Notes under the pieces: generated by a model
Told to the model about the DNA's origin: nothing
Seen by the model: only the letters and a program-made list of their open reading frames with translations
The model's database searches: none
Source: Megamerina dolium
Taxonomy: Eukaryota > Arthropoda > Insecta > Diptera > Megamerinidae
NCBI GenBank assembly: GCA_963854835.1
Contig: OY978530.1
Location: forward strand, 40,280,251 to 40,344,250
Direction of reading: 5' to 3'
DNA: 64,000 bases
Made by a program: the position numbers and the translations under genes
Part shown: one piece after another, positions 31,851-43,695 of the stretch
Numbering within the stretch: position 1 is the stretch's first letter
How the letters are laid out: each line of letters starts with the position of its first letter

Positions 31851-32913
31851 TCATTCCAGTTCCCTCTTCTTGCGCCTGAAAAGACGTCCCTCTGCACTCC
31901 TTTCCTCTCTGTACCGCTCCTTAACAGCTCGCGTTGCGTCTGCACGCAGGGTTTTTCTGTAGGCGACGTCTTTCTCTGCGGTAGCGTCGCGACACTCCTG
32001 ATCATACCACTCATTCCTCAGAGGCCGGTAGTAACCGATTACCTCCTCGGCAGCAGTAGTCATGGAGTGGGATATATGTGTCCACCGTGCGCATGTATCA
32101 TCAAGTGGGGGAGTGTTCTGCATAAGCAGATCCGATAGTCAAGTGGTAAATGCATCTGCTGTCTCTGGTGATCGCAGCTTACTGACGTCGAGATTTCTCT
32201 GTGTGGGACTTCTCTTGTTATTTGCGATACATGAACGTGTGCGTACCTTAGCAGCAACAAGGTATTGATCCGAGTTGATGTTGGCACCACGGATCGATTT
32301 CACGTCCATCACACTGGAAGCATGCCTTCCGTCAATAACCACATGATCAATTTCGTTTCTTGTACGTTGATCTGGAGACAGCCATGTCGCTTTGTGGATG
32401 TCGAGATGCTGGAATCTGGTACCACCAATTACCATGTTTCGTGCTGCGGCGAAGTCGATCAGCCTCATTCCGTTATCGGGGGTGTTCTGGAGGAGGCTGA
32501 ATTTTCCGACAGTTGGACCAAAGGTACCTTCCTTGCCCACCCTGGCATAAAAGTCGCCAAGCACGATTTTGATATCATGGCGGTGGCAGCGGTCGTAAGC
32601 TTCTTCGAGGCGCTGAAAGAAGCTCTCCTTGGTCACATTGTCCTTCTCATCCGTGCCTTTCAGCATGGCAACTGTAGTAAATGTCACAGGACGTTCTTTT
32701 GGAGCAGCCCTGTCCCGTCCATCGCATTTCCTGGAGAGCGGTGATGTCAGCTCTGTATTTTTCGAGGACATCAACCAGCTGGATAGAGGCACCCTCCCTA
32801 TAAAGGGACCGGAAATTCCAGGTGAATATCCGTAAATCGTGGTCCTTTTTTCGTTTGCGGGGGTCATCAACAAAAGCGGTAGTCCTTATCCGAGGCATTG
32901 CTGTTTTTTTCAT
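31851..32913 (-). pseudogene. RTE AP endonuclease and linker
   Basis: The frame from 32913 reads LRIFTWNFRSLYREGA, then ADITALQEMRWTGQG, the N-terminal half of the APE fold with the metal-binding Glu. After a small deletion the other frame has FFQRLEEAYDRCHRHDIKIV, LGDFYARVGKEG and RNEIDHVVIDGRH, then NINSDQYLV. GDFYARVG has Tyr in place of the catalytic Asn of GDFNA, and SDQYLV has Gln in place of the catalytic His. Both changes would inactivate the nuclease. The linker to RT lies at 31851-32123. Confidence 0.83.
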
Positions 32914-33047
32914 TGGGGGGATTTTTTATGTGGCGGGTCCCAAACCCAACGACCTCTAACCGAGGAGATTTTTGCCACTCACTTCAGCCGCCTCCCAGTG
33001 GGTGCCAGGAGGACGTTGCCCGGTGGTCGCTACATGGAGGGCCCCCA

Positions 33048-33389
33048 TTAATAATAATTATGAAAGCGCCATCACATAGTAAGCAGAGCGATCTATATGA
33101 CTACCCCTCATTAACAAATAAAGGTATCATCACATAGCGCTCAGACCAAACTATATGACAGCCAGTGAGTTGACTTGCGATGAATTCAACAAGGATTGCG
33201 CTAGCACCACCCGGTTGAGGCAGTTAGACACGTTACCTTGCGAAAACACTACCAGACCACATACACCACATACAATAAAGATTTATTACAGCAATAAAGG
33301 AAAAAGCGTAAAACTTTGTGTTTTTTTTTCACTCAATCATCGGAATCATTTAGAGAGTTACTTAACTGAAAATGATAATATCCATGCGT
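33048..33389. other. No gene seen; imperfect tandem units
   Basis: Two related units of about 60 bp share CATCACATAG and CTATATGAC (33069-33160). AATAAA occurs near 33270 and 33292. It may be the flank of another insertion. Confidence 0.4.
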
Positions 33390-35752
33390 ATTTGTATGGA
33401 TATTGTCTGATTGAATTTCTATCAATATCTACTACTATCAATATCATCTTTGATATCTTGATAAAAATCATTAGTGCGTATATTATAAATATATGAAAGA
33501 ATCGGTATCCATATAACATAGCGACAAATTTTCCTTAAATTTTGGAATCATATATTGATAATGAAAGTCATACACTTTAAGTTTTGATAATTCTAAAATT
33601 GCAAATCGGAGATATATCGGTTTATTACACAATACTCGCATTCTATTCATTTGTTGAATCACTAGGTATATTCAATATATCTTTAACATTGATATTTTCA
33701 AGCCACTCAAATCCATCTGCTGATAGATATTGTGATATTAGCAAACCACATGGATTATTGGCATCTAAATATACTAAATATTCAGATGGCGTCAATAGAT
33801 TGTAAGCATAAGAAATGGAGGTATGCTTCAACATTGCATCCCATGATAAACCCGGTGCCATATAATATTGACATGAATCAAGTTTATACACATTCTTACA
33901 TTTTGTCCCGAAGTTTTCAAATACATAAGTTAATAGGAGCACATCATATTTTAAAGAAATTTCCATATAATTTCTCAAGGAACAGCAGCCGTACGTTACC
34001 CACACTTTTTTAGCGTGATTGTATTCTTTTCAAAACATGAAGAACCTGTTAAAGTGTTAAAGAATTTTTCTCTTGGAGGAAGGCTTTTCTCATGTAAAAC
34101 TTCCTCTGTTTGTATATAGTTGTAAGGATATACCCTCTTACGTCGAATTAGATCGAATTCTTCATTATTAGGGTACACTGCTCTAACCATGTGGAAATCT
34201 GAAGAATAGAGATTTTTCGCTACGTTTTCCGAACTTGAAGCCATAAATCTGAACGAATCTAAAAATCTTATCTCCATGAATACATTTTTGTTTCTACATT
34301 TAAATGATAGAGAATTATACTTCTCTTTATTTATAGCAATTACTTCAACGCAACCACTTTTATGTTGAAGCTCCCTGATAAATAAATGTATATCATATCA
34401 TATCAAAAATACAGGAAAAATTTCGCAACTTCATATTTCAAATGGCATTGTTTATGTGCTAGACCACGATATATACCGGTTAAATGGCAATGATCCATTA
34501 GACGCTCTACATTCGCAATTTCAAAGTCTGCATATACTACAAAAGGAACATCTATCTGAAATTCGCCACTAAATTCGAGAAATTTATTATCGTCAGCAGG
34601 CATCCTGGTAACCATAATATTACATTCTCTGGATATATGTTCATAATATTTTTCATCGTTTGAAAAATGTTGTTAACATTCATTGCAAAAATGAATTGAA
34701 TTTCTATTTTCAATTATCGCTGACCGATAAAGTCGCGACACATTCTTGATCCATACATAATGGAAATTATCAACTGAGTCATCTTGGATAAATAGAAGAT
34801 TTACATGAAATTTCCTATATGAATCCTTTGTCCAGTAAATTTGACCAAACACATCACCAATTTCATTATTATATCCAAAGATTGATATGCTAGTATCAAT
34901 ATTTTGTTAATCGAAAATGTAAGTGTCATTATAATCTAGAGGAAACTCCATACCACTAAAGTTCAACTCGAGATCTTTAACACATATTATTAAACCATAT
35001 ATATTCACTTTATAATTTGTGCATCGATTCGAGTTAACTGGTAAATTTGCAAAACGTTCAATAATAGCCCATTTACAGCCAATTTTTTTTTTTTTGAAGT
35101 GATATGACACTACTATGATACCTTTTATAACTTGAAGCTTATTTAAATTCACCTCCAAATGAAAAAATTTAAGGAGTGTCCAACCGCTATCACGTTCCTG
35201 AAATTCACTCATTTTAGTTTTAATCTTTTCAACATGATCATTTAATGAGCTTTCCAGTTCGTGTATAGTTTAGACAGGTATCATATTTGATTGGAAAGAT
35301 TTAACCTCGATTATATCGTAACGTGGTTTAACATACTCTCCAAACAATTCCAAATTATATTTGAAAGTAGAATTATTTAGTAATGACTCTTTCAAAACAC
35401 TAAGTATAGAATTAAACATTTTTCCTATGAACTTTTCAGGGACTAAATCACCCTCATCATCATTATTAATTTGAAGGGTCTTTATACGATTTTTAAAAGT
35501 TGATTTAACAACTTTTATATGCCCATCGAGAATTTTACAAGCAATCCTTTTGTGAATATTCATACTTATGTGATAACTCCAATTATGACTTATCACATCC
35601 TTTTTACAAAAATAGCAATATCTTGTATTTGATTTTTTCTGTTTTTGCAAATGTGCTCGTTTAATATAAGCTTGTAAATTTCTCTTCGCAGAGAAAAATG
35701 TGTCAGACTCATCGCAAAAGAATGCTGAATATAAAGTTGCACGGTTTAACAT
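33390..35752 (-). pseudogene. Second DNA polymerase B, Polinton/Maverick type
   Basis: Minus-strand blocks begin with ATG 35752 (MLNRATLYSAFFCDESDTFF), with a Cys2-His2-like finger (CYFCKKDVISHNWSYHISMN). Next come QERDSGWTLLKFFHLEVN (35195), ExoI in VPFVVYADFE (34525-34550), and DHCHLTGIYRGLAHKQCH. Then RFLDSFRFMASSSENVAKNL (34270), YMEISLKYDVLLLTYVFENF and YYMAPGLSWDAMLKHTS (33960-33820), YLDANNPCGLLISQYL, and motif C in CYMDTDSFIY (33490-33520). Segments between ExoI and the DHCH block, and before motif B, are deleted. The sequence differs clearly from the plus-strand polymerase upstream, so it is a separate lineage. Motif C is intact. Confidence 0.88.
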
Positions 35753-35814
35753 TTTTGTTAAATAAAATTTAGTACAGGTAATACAAAAATAATTTAGACA
35801 ATCTTGCTTAATTG

Positions 35815-35998
35815 CTACTGATGCTGTTGCTATTGGTGATGTTGTTGTTATTGTTCTTGTTGTTGGTGTAGTTGTTATTAATTATTGCTGCTCTTGTTGT
35901 TGTTGCTGTTGTTATTTCTCTTGTTGCTGTTGTTGTTATTATTGTTGCTGTTGTTGTTGTATTTCTTATTTGTTATTGCTGTTGTTGCTGATGTAACT
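35815..35998. repeat. TTG/ATT-rich low-complexity repeat
   Basis: Imperfect GTT, GCT and ATT trinucleotide units run without a coding frame, just upstream of the minus-strand polymerase start. Confidence 0.9.
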
Positions 35999-36428
35999 GA
36001 TGATTAGTTTATAAACCTTTTTATAAAGTAAAAAACTTTCACAATCACTTTATCACTTATGTTATATTATAGTTTTCCACTATAATATAAATCCTTTTTA
36101 TTTAATAGTTTTTTGAAAATGTTTTTAAACGGTGTGGTTTAACAATAATTTTCTTTAAAATTTGTGGTGTTTTATTGCGGTCAATATTTGAACTGAACAA
36201 CTACTGTTTTATATGTATTTGACATTGAATTTGTTAGCTACATACATAAAAGCTCGCTGTTAAAGTTCTTAGTGTAAACACTAACATTTTAAGTATGGTC
36301 AGCTATAGAAAGCAAAAGTGAGCAGTAAGCAAGTTGTATACAATATGTTATTGTTTACATGATGTTACGAAAGTATGCAAATTGGATCGCTGGTCGCTGT
36401 TTGACTGTTTATAATGGAGGATCAATAA
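35999..36428. other. No gene seen
   Basis: AT-rich and without a supported feature. Confidence 0.4.
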
Positions 36429-36511
36429 TATTGTCCAAAATTTAAGACGCACAACAGTAATGGAAGAGAAGCTCGGCCAATGAGCCCTTTGGGGCTTTAA
36501 GTGCCACATAT
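36429..36511 (+). mobile_element. SINE 3' fragment
   Basis: The stretch from TTGTCCAAAATTTAAGACGC to GGGGCTTTAAGTGCCACA matches the 3' body of the SINE at 7243-7694 (7513-7587) with a few substitutions. The tRNA-like head is absent. Confidence 0.88.
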
Positions 36512-37568
36512 TTATTTATTTTTTTTCATGTTGACGTCATTAAAACGTGGGGATAATTCTATATCATAGCGATAAAACAAATAAATAGTCGATGTAGTGT
36601 GGTAGCAGAATTCATTTTCTAGAAGAAAGCTGACCACATTGGAAACCACATTTTAACATCCCCATAGGGAGCAACAACAACAACCGCAGCATGTATATTC
36701 GGATATGTATGCCATGAGGGAATTCAGGGAACTTAATGTCCGTAATTCCCTCTTGCCCATAATATCAATTGATAACCTTGTGATAGATTAATGCTATCAA
36801 ATTAAAAAGTGTGAATTAAAACTCACTGTTTACGGAAATAAAATTATGTTGAAATAGAATGATGGGGTGGTATTTTTACAACCCAGATTTAATTCAATGG
36901 CGAGCGGGTTAATAACACGCATTAATATGGAACGTTTCGCGTTTTTCAGAGAAGCGAGAAAAAATTTAGATATTAGGTTGATGCACCCTTCGAATCAGGA
37001 GGGCTCTCCCTCCTGATCCGGTTGTAATAAATTTTTTGTTCTTACTTATTTTTAAGAACTATTTATAATTTTTAGTAAAAATTCATAATAAAAATAATTA
37101 AATTTATAATTTTTCAATAAAACTTAATAAAAAAGAAAACAAATTTCTAAATGTTGTAAATTATTTTTCATATGGAAATAGAATGTAATGAAATATAAGT
37201 ATTTAGGTAATGAAATGTAAAACTTCAGCGGTGGTATCTATGTTGGCCGCTTCCATGTTTTAGGTTTTCATCAAATTTATGGCGTAGGTATATAAAGATC
37301 TATATAAGTGACACACACAGGTGTATGACTCATTATTCGTAATAAGTCAATTCCATTTGCTGTCCTTACTATGGATCACATTGTTACATTTTTAAAAATC
37401 TATAACGGTGAAATCTTTCAAAGTATCCATGATGTAAAACAAATTTTTCCTTTCTTTCACAGCAATAACACATTCATTTTTGTGTAAAAAACACTTGATG
37501 ACATCCCTAATTTCACCCATTTAATTAGTTCCTTCCTCTTCAATAATATCATGGTTTTCTTTTACATG
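36512..37568. other. No gene seen; strong hairpin at 36994-37017
   Basis: A perfect 10-bp stem with a 4-base loop (ATCAGGAGGG CTCT CCCTCCTGAT) lies at 36994-37017. It covers the end of a 29-codon ATG frame (from about 36919) that stops just inside it. The frame is too short to support as a gene. The rest is AT-rich. Confidence 0.45.
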
Positions 37569-37962
37569 TGGGTGGTGTAGCTCAGTGGTTAGTGTGTTGG
37601 CCTTCTGATCTGTAGGTCGTGATTCAATCCCCGGCTGTTGCGTAACAAATTTAATATCGAAAAGATTTTTCTTTCGAACGGTGCCCACCTGCCGGAAAGA
37701 ATTGGCAATTTTTTCGGCAGTAACAATTTGCCAAAAATGCTTCTAAAAGAGCTCTGTGACAAAACTAAGTTAAAGTGATGTCACAAGGGTTCTGGCGTTG
37801 GAAACCGGCTAATATAAGTAGGTCCCTTCTAATGCTGTCCAAATTTAACACGCACAACAGTATTGGAAGAGAAGCTCGGTGGTATCACAATGGTCCTTTC
37901 TGGCCTAAGTGTGTCCTCTCAGAGAGAGGGCAGCTACATAACCTAACCTAACCTAACTTAGC
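37569..37962 (+). mobile_element. tRNA-derived SINE, copy 2
   Basis: The head has an A box (GTAGCTCAGTGGTTAGTG) and a B box (GTGATTCAATCCCC), and the body matches copy 1 through AGAGAAGCTCGG. After that the two copies differ. This one ends in a TCTCAGAGAGAGG segment and three CCTAA units (about 37941-37957). No target duplication was found. Confidence 0.85.
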
Positions 37963-38212
37963 TGTAGCTATGATCATATAACATACACACGTATATGCAT
38001 ATAAAAACTATAAATATCTAAAGTCCGACATATATGTATGTATGTAACCCTTAACTATAGTTGTGACCATACATACATACATACATACACGTGTATATCC
38101 ACTTGCTATACCAACCACATAGTATATAAACTAAGCCTAAGCAACAGAAAGGAGTGGAGAAAGGAGTTAAAGCAGTGGAGCACTGCAGTTCTATTAATTC
38201 CATTTGGATTTT
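37963..38212. other. No gene seen; CATA repeats
   Basis: Short CATA and TGTA microsatellite tracts lie near 38025-38090. Confidence 0.5.
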
Positions 38213-38410
38213 TCAAACCTCATCATTAACGAACAAACCTTTGAAGCACTGCTGCCTGAAGATCTTCGCTTTACAAAGTATATGTTTTTTGCAAAGCAGA
38301 CACTGAGAATCACCACTATGCTGACATAAATATTTAACACTCCACTCACAATTGAAATTTCCCGACTTTCTTTTTAGAACGTTTTTACGTGTTTCACACT
38401 CCGACGACAT
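38213..38410 (-). pseudogene. BED/ZBED-type zinc-finger fragment, hAT-transposase-like
   Basis: The minus-strand frame of 65 codons reads NVLKRKSGNFNCEWSVKYLC, then QCLLCKKHILCKAK. 'KRK..F..EW...Y' followed by C-x2-C resembles the start of hAT-derived proteins whose BED finger binds DNA. The second half of the finger (His pair) and the transposase are missing. No ends could be defined. Confidence 0.5.
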
Positions 38411-40140
38411 TGTTACAAAATGTTAAATGTGCAAATTTAAAAAAATGTGAAATAAGAATTGCACCGTACGGAATACATTTTTTGAACACTGTACTAAAAT
38501 TTCCTTGCACACTTTGTCTGAATATAGCTAGTTAGCACCGTTATCAAGCTATGTATATAGTAGAGCTGCCATCGTTCAAATGAGTTGCAATAATTTATTA
38601 TATTTATTATAAAATTTTGCTATATGTTTTACTGAATCGTTACAGTAATTAAGATCTTGCAAAATTTTTCATTTAATTCCTTAGTGAAAAGATAATTTTT
38701 ACGTTTTCACTCAATTTAATGGAAATTTTTTACATACAATGGCCCTAAATAAGCTTTTGTAAGTAATAATTTTTGATATCTAAGGAATTATACTTGTATA
38801 CCTACTGCGTATATACATTCAAGTATATATATTTTATATATAATTCTATATATTATGTATATTTGTTTATATATTCACGCATATGTATGTATACATAATA
38901 ATATATCCGTATATAATTCCATATATAATAATCATAACACATTTGAATTTTATCATTGCTGAAATAATATAAAACTTTATTTGAACTGAAACGAATTTGA
39001 TTGCTTTTAATAATTACGATATTATGTCCGTGTAAAATAAAATATTTGAGATGCGGCAACTCTGAGGCAAGAGTTTCATTATCAAACGATTGTATAAAAA
39101 ATGTGCAATAATAATTTCTTCTACTATTGCTCCTACTACTACTATTTTTACGATATAAAAGACATTTAAATACACATAAAAATTTTATAGTTTGCAAGAA
39201 TAGTCTGATTTACATGTAGTATAATAAGTGCAAACAAAAAATGTGCAACATTGATAGTAGTTACTACGCTTAGTAAGTTTTCCATAATTTCTGCCGAAAA
39301 TTGTATTACTTTCTTTCCACACTACGGCAACACTGTTTGAGAATTATTGTTCTTGCTTGAAAGATGGTGTGTTTCTTTTCTGATCTTTAGTGTTTCCGCA
39401 AGTTTCATGCGATGAAGATCATGGAAGCGGGAATGTATTATGCCTTTAATGTATTTCTTACTTCCCTTACCCCGGAGAACAGTTTAACCTCTTACCTAGC
39501 GCTCGCTGGATCTTTGACTGTTTTACGAGCCGAAAATATGCCCATCCCTGCACTACAACATGTAGCTGCTCGCTCACTCTCAATCCATCCATCCTCGCTT
39601 AAACCGCACCCCCACAAAAAAAGAATAAGAACAAAAAACATACGTCGCTAACCTATGACATCACCTACCTCAGTAACAAACTCACTGCAATAAATAGCGC
39701 AGCATATGTGTCACTCTTCTAGCTATGACCATACCCACACGAGCGCACGCACATATACTCACTACCCCTCTAGCCATGACTACCCACTTCCCCTTAAAAT
39801 TCCAATACAATCTCACACTTTTTTCACTCAATACAAATGCTAATGCATAATTCTGGGATATTTTTTATTGCCTTATTTTTCATGTAATGAGTGCGAATGA
39901 AACAGCATGATATTAATTGACAAAATAATTTGATCTTTCATTCTTGCTTTATGAAATCTGTCATTAACCCCTGGTTGTGTATGAGGGCCGAACTTCTAAA
40001 ATGCATTTGTGTATTTTTTCTTTTAGATTAGTACTAATTTCATCGTAATTATATTAACTTATAAATCTTTTGTTAATTACTACTAATATAATTAAAATGA
40101 TCAAAAATTTGCTAATTATATTATATTATTAAGAAATATA
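38411..40140. other. No gene seen; part of a dispersed repeat
   Basis: This is AT-rich sequence with TATA-rich palindromic tracts near 38820-38900. The frame at 38853-39197 on the minus strand has no family features. A stretch at about 39618-39780 (CTAACCTATGACATCACCTA...) recurs at about 43255-43410. Confidence 0.45.
39618..39780. repeat. Dispersed repeat, copy 1
   Basis: CTAACCTATGACATCACCTA, ACTGCAATA, ATGTGTCA and AGCTATGACCATAC occur here in the same order and spacing as at about 43290-43400. Identity is high but not complete. The source family is unknown. Confidence 0.7.
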
Positions 40141-41380
40141 AAGGATTATCCATTTCGCGGTTTCAAAAGTATAGGGCTAGAATTCGACATCTGTCAAACT
40201 GAGTTGTTAAAACAATTTCTTTCTTTTTCAGTTCGAAGCCTGACATTTGCGAAAATGGATCGCTTAACTATCGCACAACGCATTAAAATTGCCACTACAA
40301 AAGTGCTTTACATAATCGTCCAACTACGCAAGCAATTGGCGAAATTGTGAAGAAATATGAAGAGACTGGATCGGTTACAGATATTGTAAGGCCTGTGCAT
40401 CATCGTTTCGCTCGTACCACCGAAAATATCGCTGCTGTAAGTGAAAGTGTTGCCGAAGACCCGAATGTGTCGATTCCTCGTCGTTCTCAGGAATTAGGAC
40501 TGTCTTACGGCACATTATGGCGTATTTTGCATTTGGATCTACACCTACATCCATATAAAATCCAGCTCACACAACAACTGAAGCCAGCTGACCATTCACA
40601 ACGTCGTAGATACGTCGAATGGGTGCTTGAACAACAGGCGGTGGACGGCGATTTTTCGAACAAAATTTTCTTCAGCGACGAAGCACATTTCTCACTCGGT
40701 GGGTATGTTAACAAACAAAATTGTCGTATTTGGGGTTCTGAGAATCCTCAAGTAATTGAAGAGAGGCCACTACATCCACAAAAAGTCACTGCTTGGTGCG
40801 CTCTTTGGTCCGGAGGTGTGATTGGACCTTACTTCTTCGAAAACGACGATGGAACGACTGTCACCGTCAATTCGGAGTGTTATGGTCATATGATAACCGA
40901 TTTTTTTTTGCCTGCTATTGAAGAATACGACTTAGAGAATATGTGGTTTCAACAAGACGGTGCCATATGCCACACAACTCGAGCGAATATGGCTTTATTG
41001 CAAGAGAAATTTTCTGGCCGCGTTATTTCTCGTCGTGGCGATCAAGATCATGCGATTTGACACCGCTTGACTTTTTTTTGTGGGGCTACGCGAAAGACCG
41101 TGTTTATGCAGATAAACCTTTAACTCTTGAGCACCTAAAAACCAACATTCGTCACGTTATGGCTGAGATACCGCCCAATATGTGTCAAAAAGTGGTCGAA
41201 AATTACCTCAAAAGAATCGATGCTTGCAACAATTCGCGTGGTGGTCATTTAAATGATGTAGTATTTCACACATAATGTCAACGTTCAAACTTTATAATAA
41301 ATAAGAAATATCATGATAAAAAATATCTTATATGTGTTTTATTTACATTTACTTTTGAAACGGCAAAATGGATAACCCTT
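40141..41380 (+). mobile_element. Mariner element with about 31-bp TIRs, DD41D 'rosa'-like
   Basis: The ends AAGGATTATCCATTTCGCGG... (40141-40171) and its complement (41350-41380) pair over 31 bp with a few mismatches. TA flanks both ends (40139-40140 and 41381-41382). The 1240-bp interior encodes an almost complete transposase. The spacing of the last two catalytic Asp residues appears longer than in classic mariners. Confidence 0.92.
40255..41275 (+). pseudogene. Mariner-family transposase
   Basis: The ATG at 40255 (MDRLTIAQRIKI) opens the gene. A frameshift near 40,300 moves to the 237-codon frame with the helix-turn-helix (IPRRSQELGLSYGTLWRIL), the first catalytic Asp in IFFSDEAHFSLGG and the second in WFQQDGAICHTTR. 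A second frameshift near 41,030 precedes SCDLTPLDFFLWGYAKDRVY and the C-terminal GGHLNDVVFHT, with the stop at 41,273. Counting from QQD to LTPLD gives about 41 residues, which fits the DD41D rosa group. With only two frameshifts, the copy decayed recently. It cuts and pastes its own DNA at TA. Confidence 0.9.
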
Positions 41381-41965
41381 TACATTCGAAATCTTGTGGT
41401 CAACAAGAGGAATAATAATGATGACAATGAACAATTGTTGAACTGTCAAAAAATTTGTAATAATTTTACATTGAAGATAACAAATTGGTAAGTTGATAAA
41501 AATTTTATAAGATTTTATTTAATGTATTTATATTAACAGAAAAGAAACAAGAAAAGAAGAAGCAATCAAGCATATTCAAGATAAGCTTTACAAGCATAGA
41601 TTTGCTAATTTTGGATACATCCAATAGCTGAAGTAAGTAAATTGTAAACAATTTTTTTCTGATTTTATTACAGATATTATACAGATATTAACAGAAGCCA
41701 TGCAAGCCATAGAATTCTCAATTTTGGATACAGCCAATAGCTGAAGTAAGCAAATTGTTTACAATTTATTTTGATTTTATTACATTGCATTGTTGAATAT
41801 GCAATTAAAAAAAAAGAAAACTGAAAGTGCTGTGTTTCTTACTGAAATAGGACAGAATTTAGTTAAGATCTGTTAACCATGCATGCATTGTAGTGCTTTT
41901 AATTTGTGTAACTTTTGTGGTGAAATGAAACTGGTGGTGAGCGCTTCAATGCAGTCAAAATCGAA

Positions 41966-42065
41966 CCAGATCATAAATTCGCCAAAAGTGAATTGTAATC
42001 ACGCGTAGTCTTTGTTGCATTGCCGAGAATATGGTGTCAGCATATTTGGCGAATTTATGGTCTGG
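41966..42065. repeat. Inverted repeat, 21-bp arms
   Basis: CCAGATCATAAATTCGCCAAA (41966-41986) pairs with TTTGGCGAATTTATGGTCTGG (42045-42065) with one mismatch. It is a small fold-back inside a putative intron. Confidence 0.8.
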
Positions 42066-42607
42066 AATGTTGTGTTGTATGTGTCAACTTTAAAAAATTA
42101 CAGCGTTCGTTAACTTGCATATTCAACATAATATTATGGGCACAACAAAAAAGCCTTAAATCTTAATAATTTATAAATGCTTCTATTGATTTCTTTTTTA
42201 ATTTTTTTTCAGATTATTATTATTACTATTACAACATTCCACCACCAGTGCAATCGGCGTTGAAAGTTCACCGGCGGAAAACTCCCTCACTTAAACAAAT
42301 ATATATCGTGAGTATCAATATACGGTTAATTATACTAAAAATATCAATTACTTAAAGCACATATTTCATTGGAGAACTAATTTATTTCTTATATTTTAAA
42401 TATTTAATCTAAGTTTTTAAACAAATTATTTAAGTAGCAAAGATACTAATATTTATTTCCTTTTCCTTTTCCAGATGTAAAAGATGAAATTCGTTAAGGC
42501 AACCGCAGCTGCAGGAAATTTTATAAAGTTATCATTTATGAAAATTTTTTTAATAATATCAATTGTAAATATATAACATTTTAAATATAAAATTGTAAAT
42601 ATGTAAC

Positions 42608-42678
42608 ATTTTAACATTATTATAATCAAAAGAAAGGTGATTTCATTACTTTTCTTTTGATTATAATAATGTTAAAAT
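42608..42678. repeat. Perfect 28-bp hairpin
   Basis: The arm ATTTTAACATTATTATAATC... (42608-42635) is exactly complementary to 42651-42678, with a 15-base loop. It lies in the last exon-like segment. Perfect pairing over 28 bp suggests a recent inverted duplication or a structured RNA. Confidence 0.9.
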
Positions 42679-42907
42679 CGAAGTTTGTAACTTTTATCTA
42701 AAAGAATATTGTATTAATATTGTAATTTATTCAAATTTCATATTGTAGCTATATATAAATATTTTTTTATTTGAATTATTTAAAAAATCGTCTAAATTAA
42801 TAAAATTACTAATATTATTAATATTATTATTATTACTGTTACCATCATTATTATTATCATTGTTGTTATTAATAATATTAATATTTTTAAATAAAATAAA
42901 GAATTTG

Positions 42908-43397
42908 ACATTTTAAATTGTTTTTGAGAATTTTAAGAATAAATTAGAATATACATTAAAAATGCAACCCTGTGCCGGCTGACGAGGGAAATTAGAGGAG
43001 TATAGCTATATGTTTTCTTTATGACGTAGCTGAATGAGAGCGACAGGGATGCATGATCACACATTCAAGGGGAAACTGCTTAGTTTTTTCCCAGCGCCTA
43101 TACAAAGTTACCCACTTTTTTAACCACTTTAGAAGGTAATGTTACCCACATATTAACCAGATAATTACCCAGTGCTGGCTGGCATGGTATACCAAATCAC
43201 ATAGCTGAGCTATAACCATATACATGCACACACATGCACACGTATATACCAACCACATAGTTAACAAGAAAAGAAGAAAATACATATGTCACTAACCTAT
43301 GACATCACCTACCTCAATAACAAATTCACTGCAATATATATTCCAGCACATGTGTCAAGCTTATAGCTATGACCATACACACACGCACATATACACA
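42908..43397. repeat. Dispersed repeat, copy 2, and flank
   Basis: No gene is seen. The part from about 43255 matches 39618-39780. Sequence related to its left part (GTGCATGCACACGTA) also follows the R1-type element at 48190, as expected if that element inserted within this repeat family. Confidence 0.6.
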
Positions 43398-43695
43398 CTA
43401 TACCAAACCACACGGGGCCGAGCTCTAGGCTACAGTGGGGGTAGCAGGTGGCGGATAGCGAACGGTCTATAGATATTTTAGGTTAGCTGCGAATAAGTCA
43501 TCAGACAAATAAACAGTCCCCGACCAGGAACGGAACTTTCAGAGGGAGCGGTATAAAAGCTAGCATGACCCAAAGATGAATCAGTGACAGAGGCGAGCCG
43601 GCACCACCTCTTAAATCAAGGCGTCCCCCTACTTTGCACAGGAATTGTAAGAAACATAAACCCAGGAAACATCAGCCTCATATCAGCAGTTATCC

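Larger units (their letters stand above)
30244..33047 (-). mobile_element. RTE-type non-LTR retrotransposon, minus strand
   Basis: A single ORF with an APE endonuclease followed by RT, with the RTE-style catalytic box LAYADDIDIIG, is followed by a short tail of AAGT repeats (30244-30266 on the minus strand). The 5' end lies near 33047. The copy is nearly full-length but has several frameshifts, stops and a small deletion in the endonuclease. Confidence 0.85.
41383..42907 (+). other. Exon-like segments with splice signals, possible host transcript
   Basis: Four segments are bounded by good splice signals. 41540-41632 has TTAACAG before and GTAAGT after. 41674-41745 has TTATTACAG before and GTAAGC after. 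42213-42307 has TTTTTTTTCAG before and GTGAGT after. The last starts at 42475 after TTCCTTTTCCAG and runs to an AATAAA near 42896. The first two are related duplicates sharing TTTTGGATACA.CCAATAGC. No long frame crosses the junctions, so this may be a non-coding RNA or a decayed gene. Splicing here is inferred only. Confidence 0.35.

Noticed and set aside
37941..37960. Telomeric TTAGG repeat
   Set aside because: There are only three CCTAA units at a SINE tail, and flies generally lack TTAGG telomeres.
38853..39197. 114-codon minus-strand ORF
   Set aside because: It lies in TATA-rich sequence, with a Tyr/Ile-rich end from repeats. Nothing supports coding.
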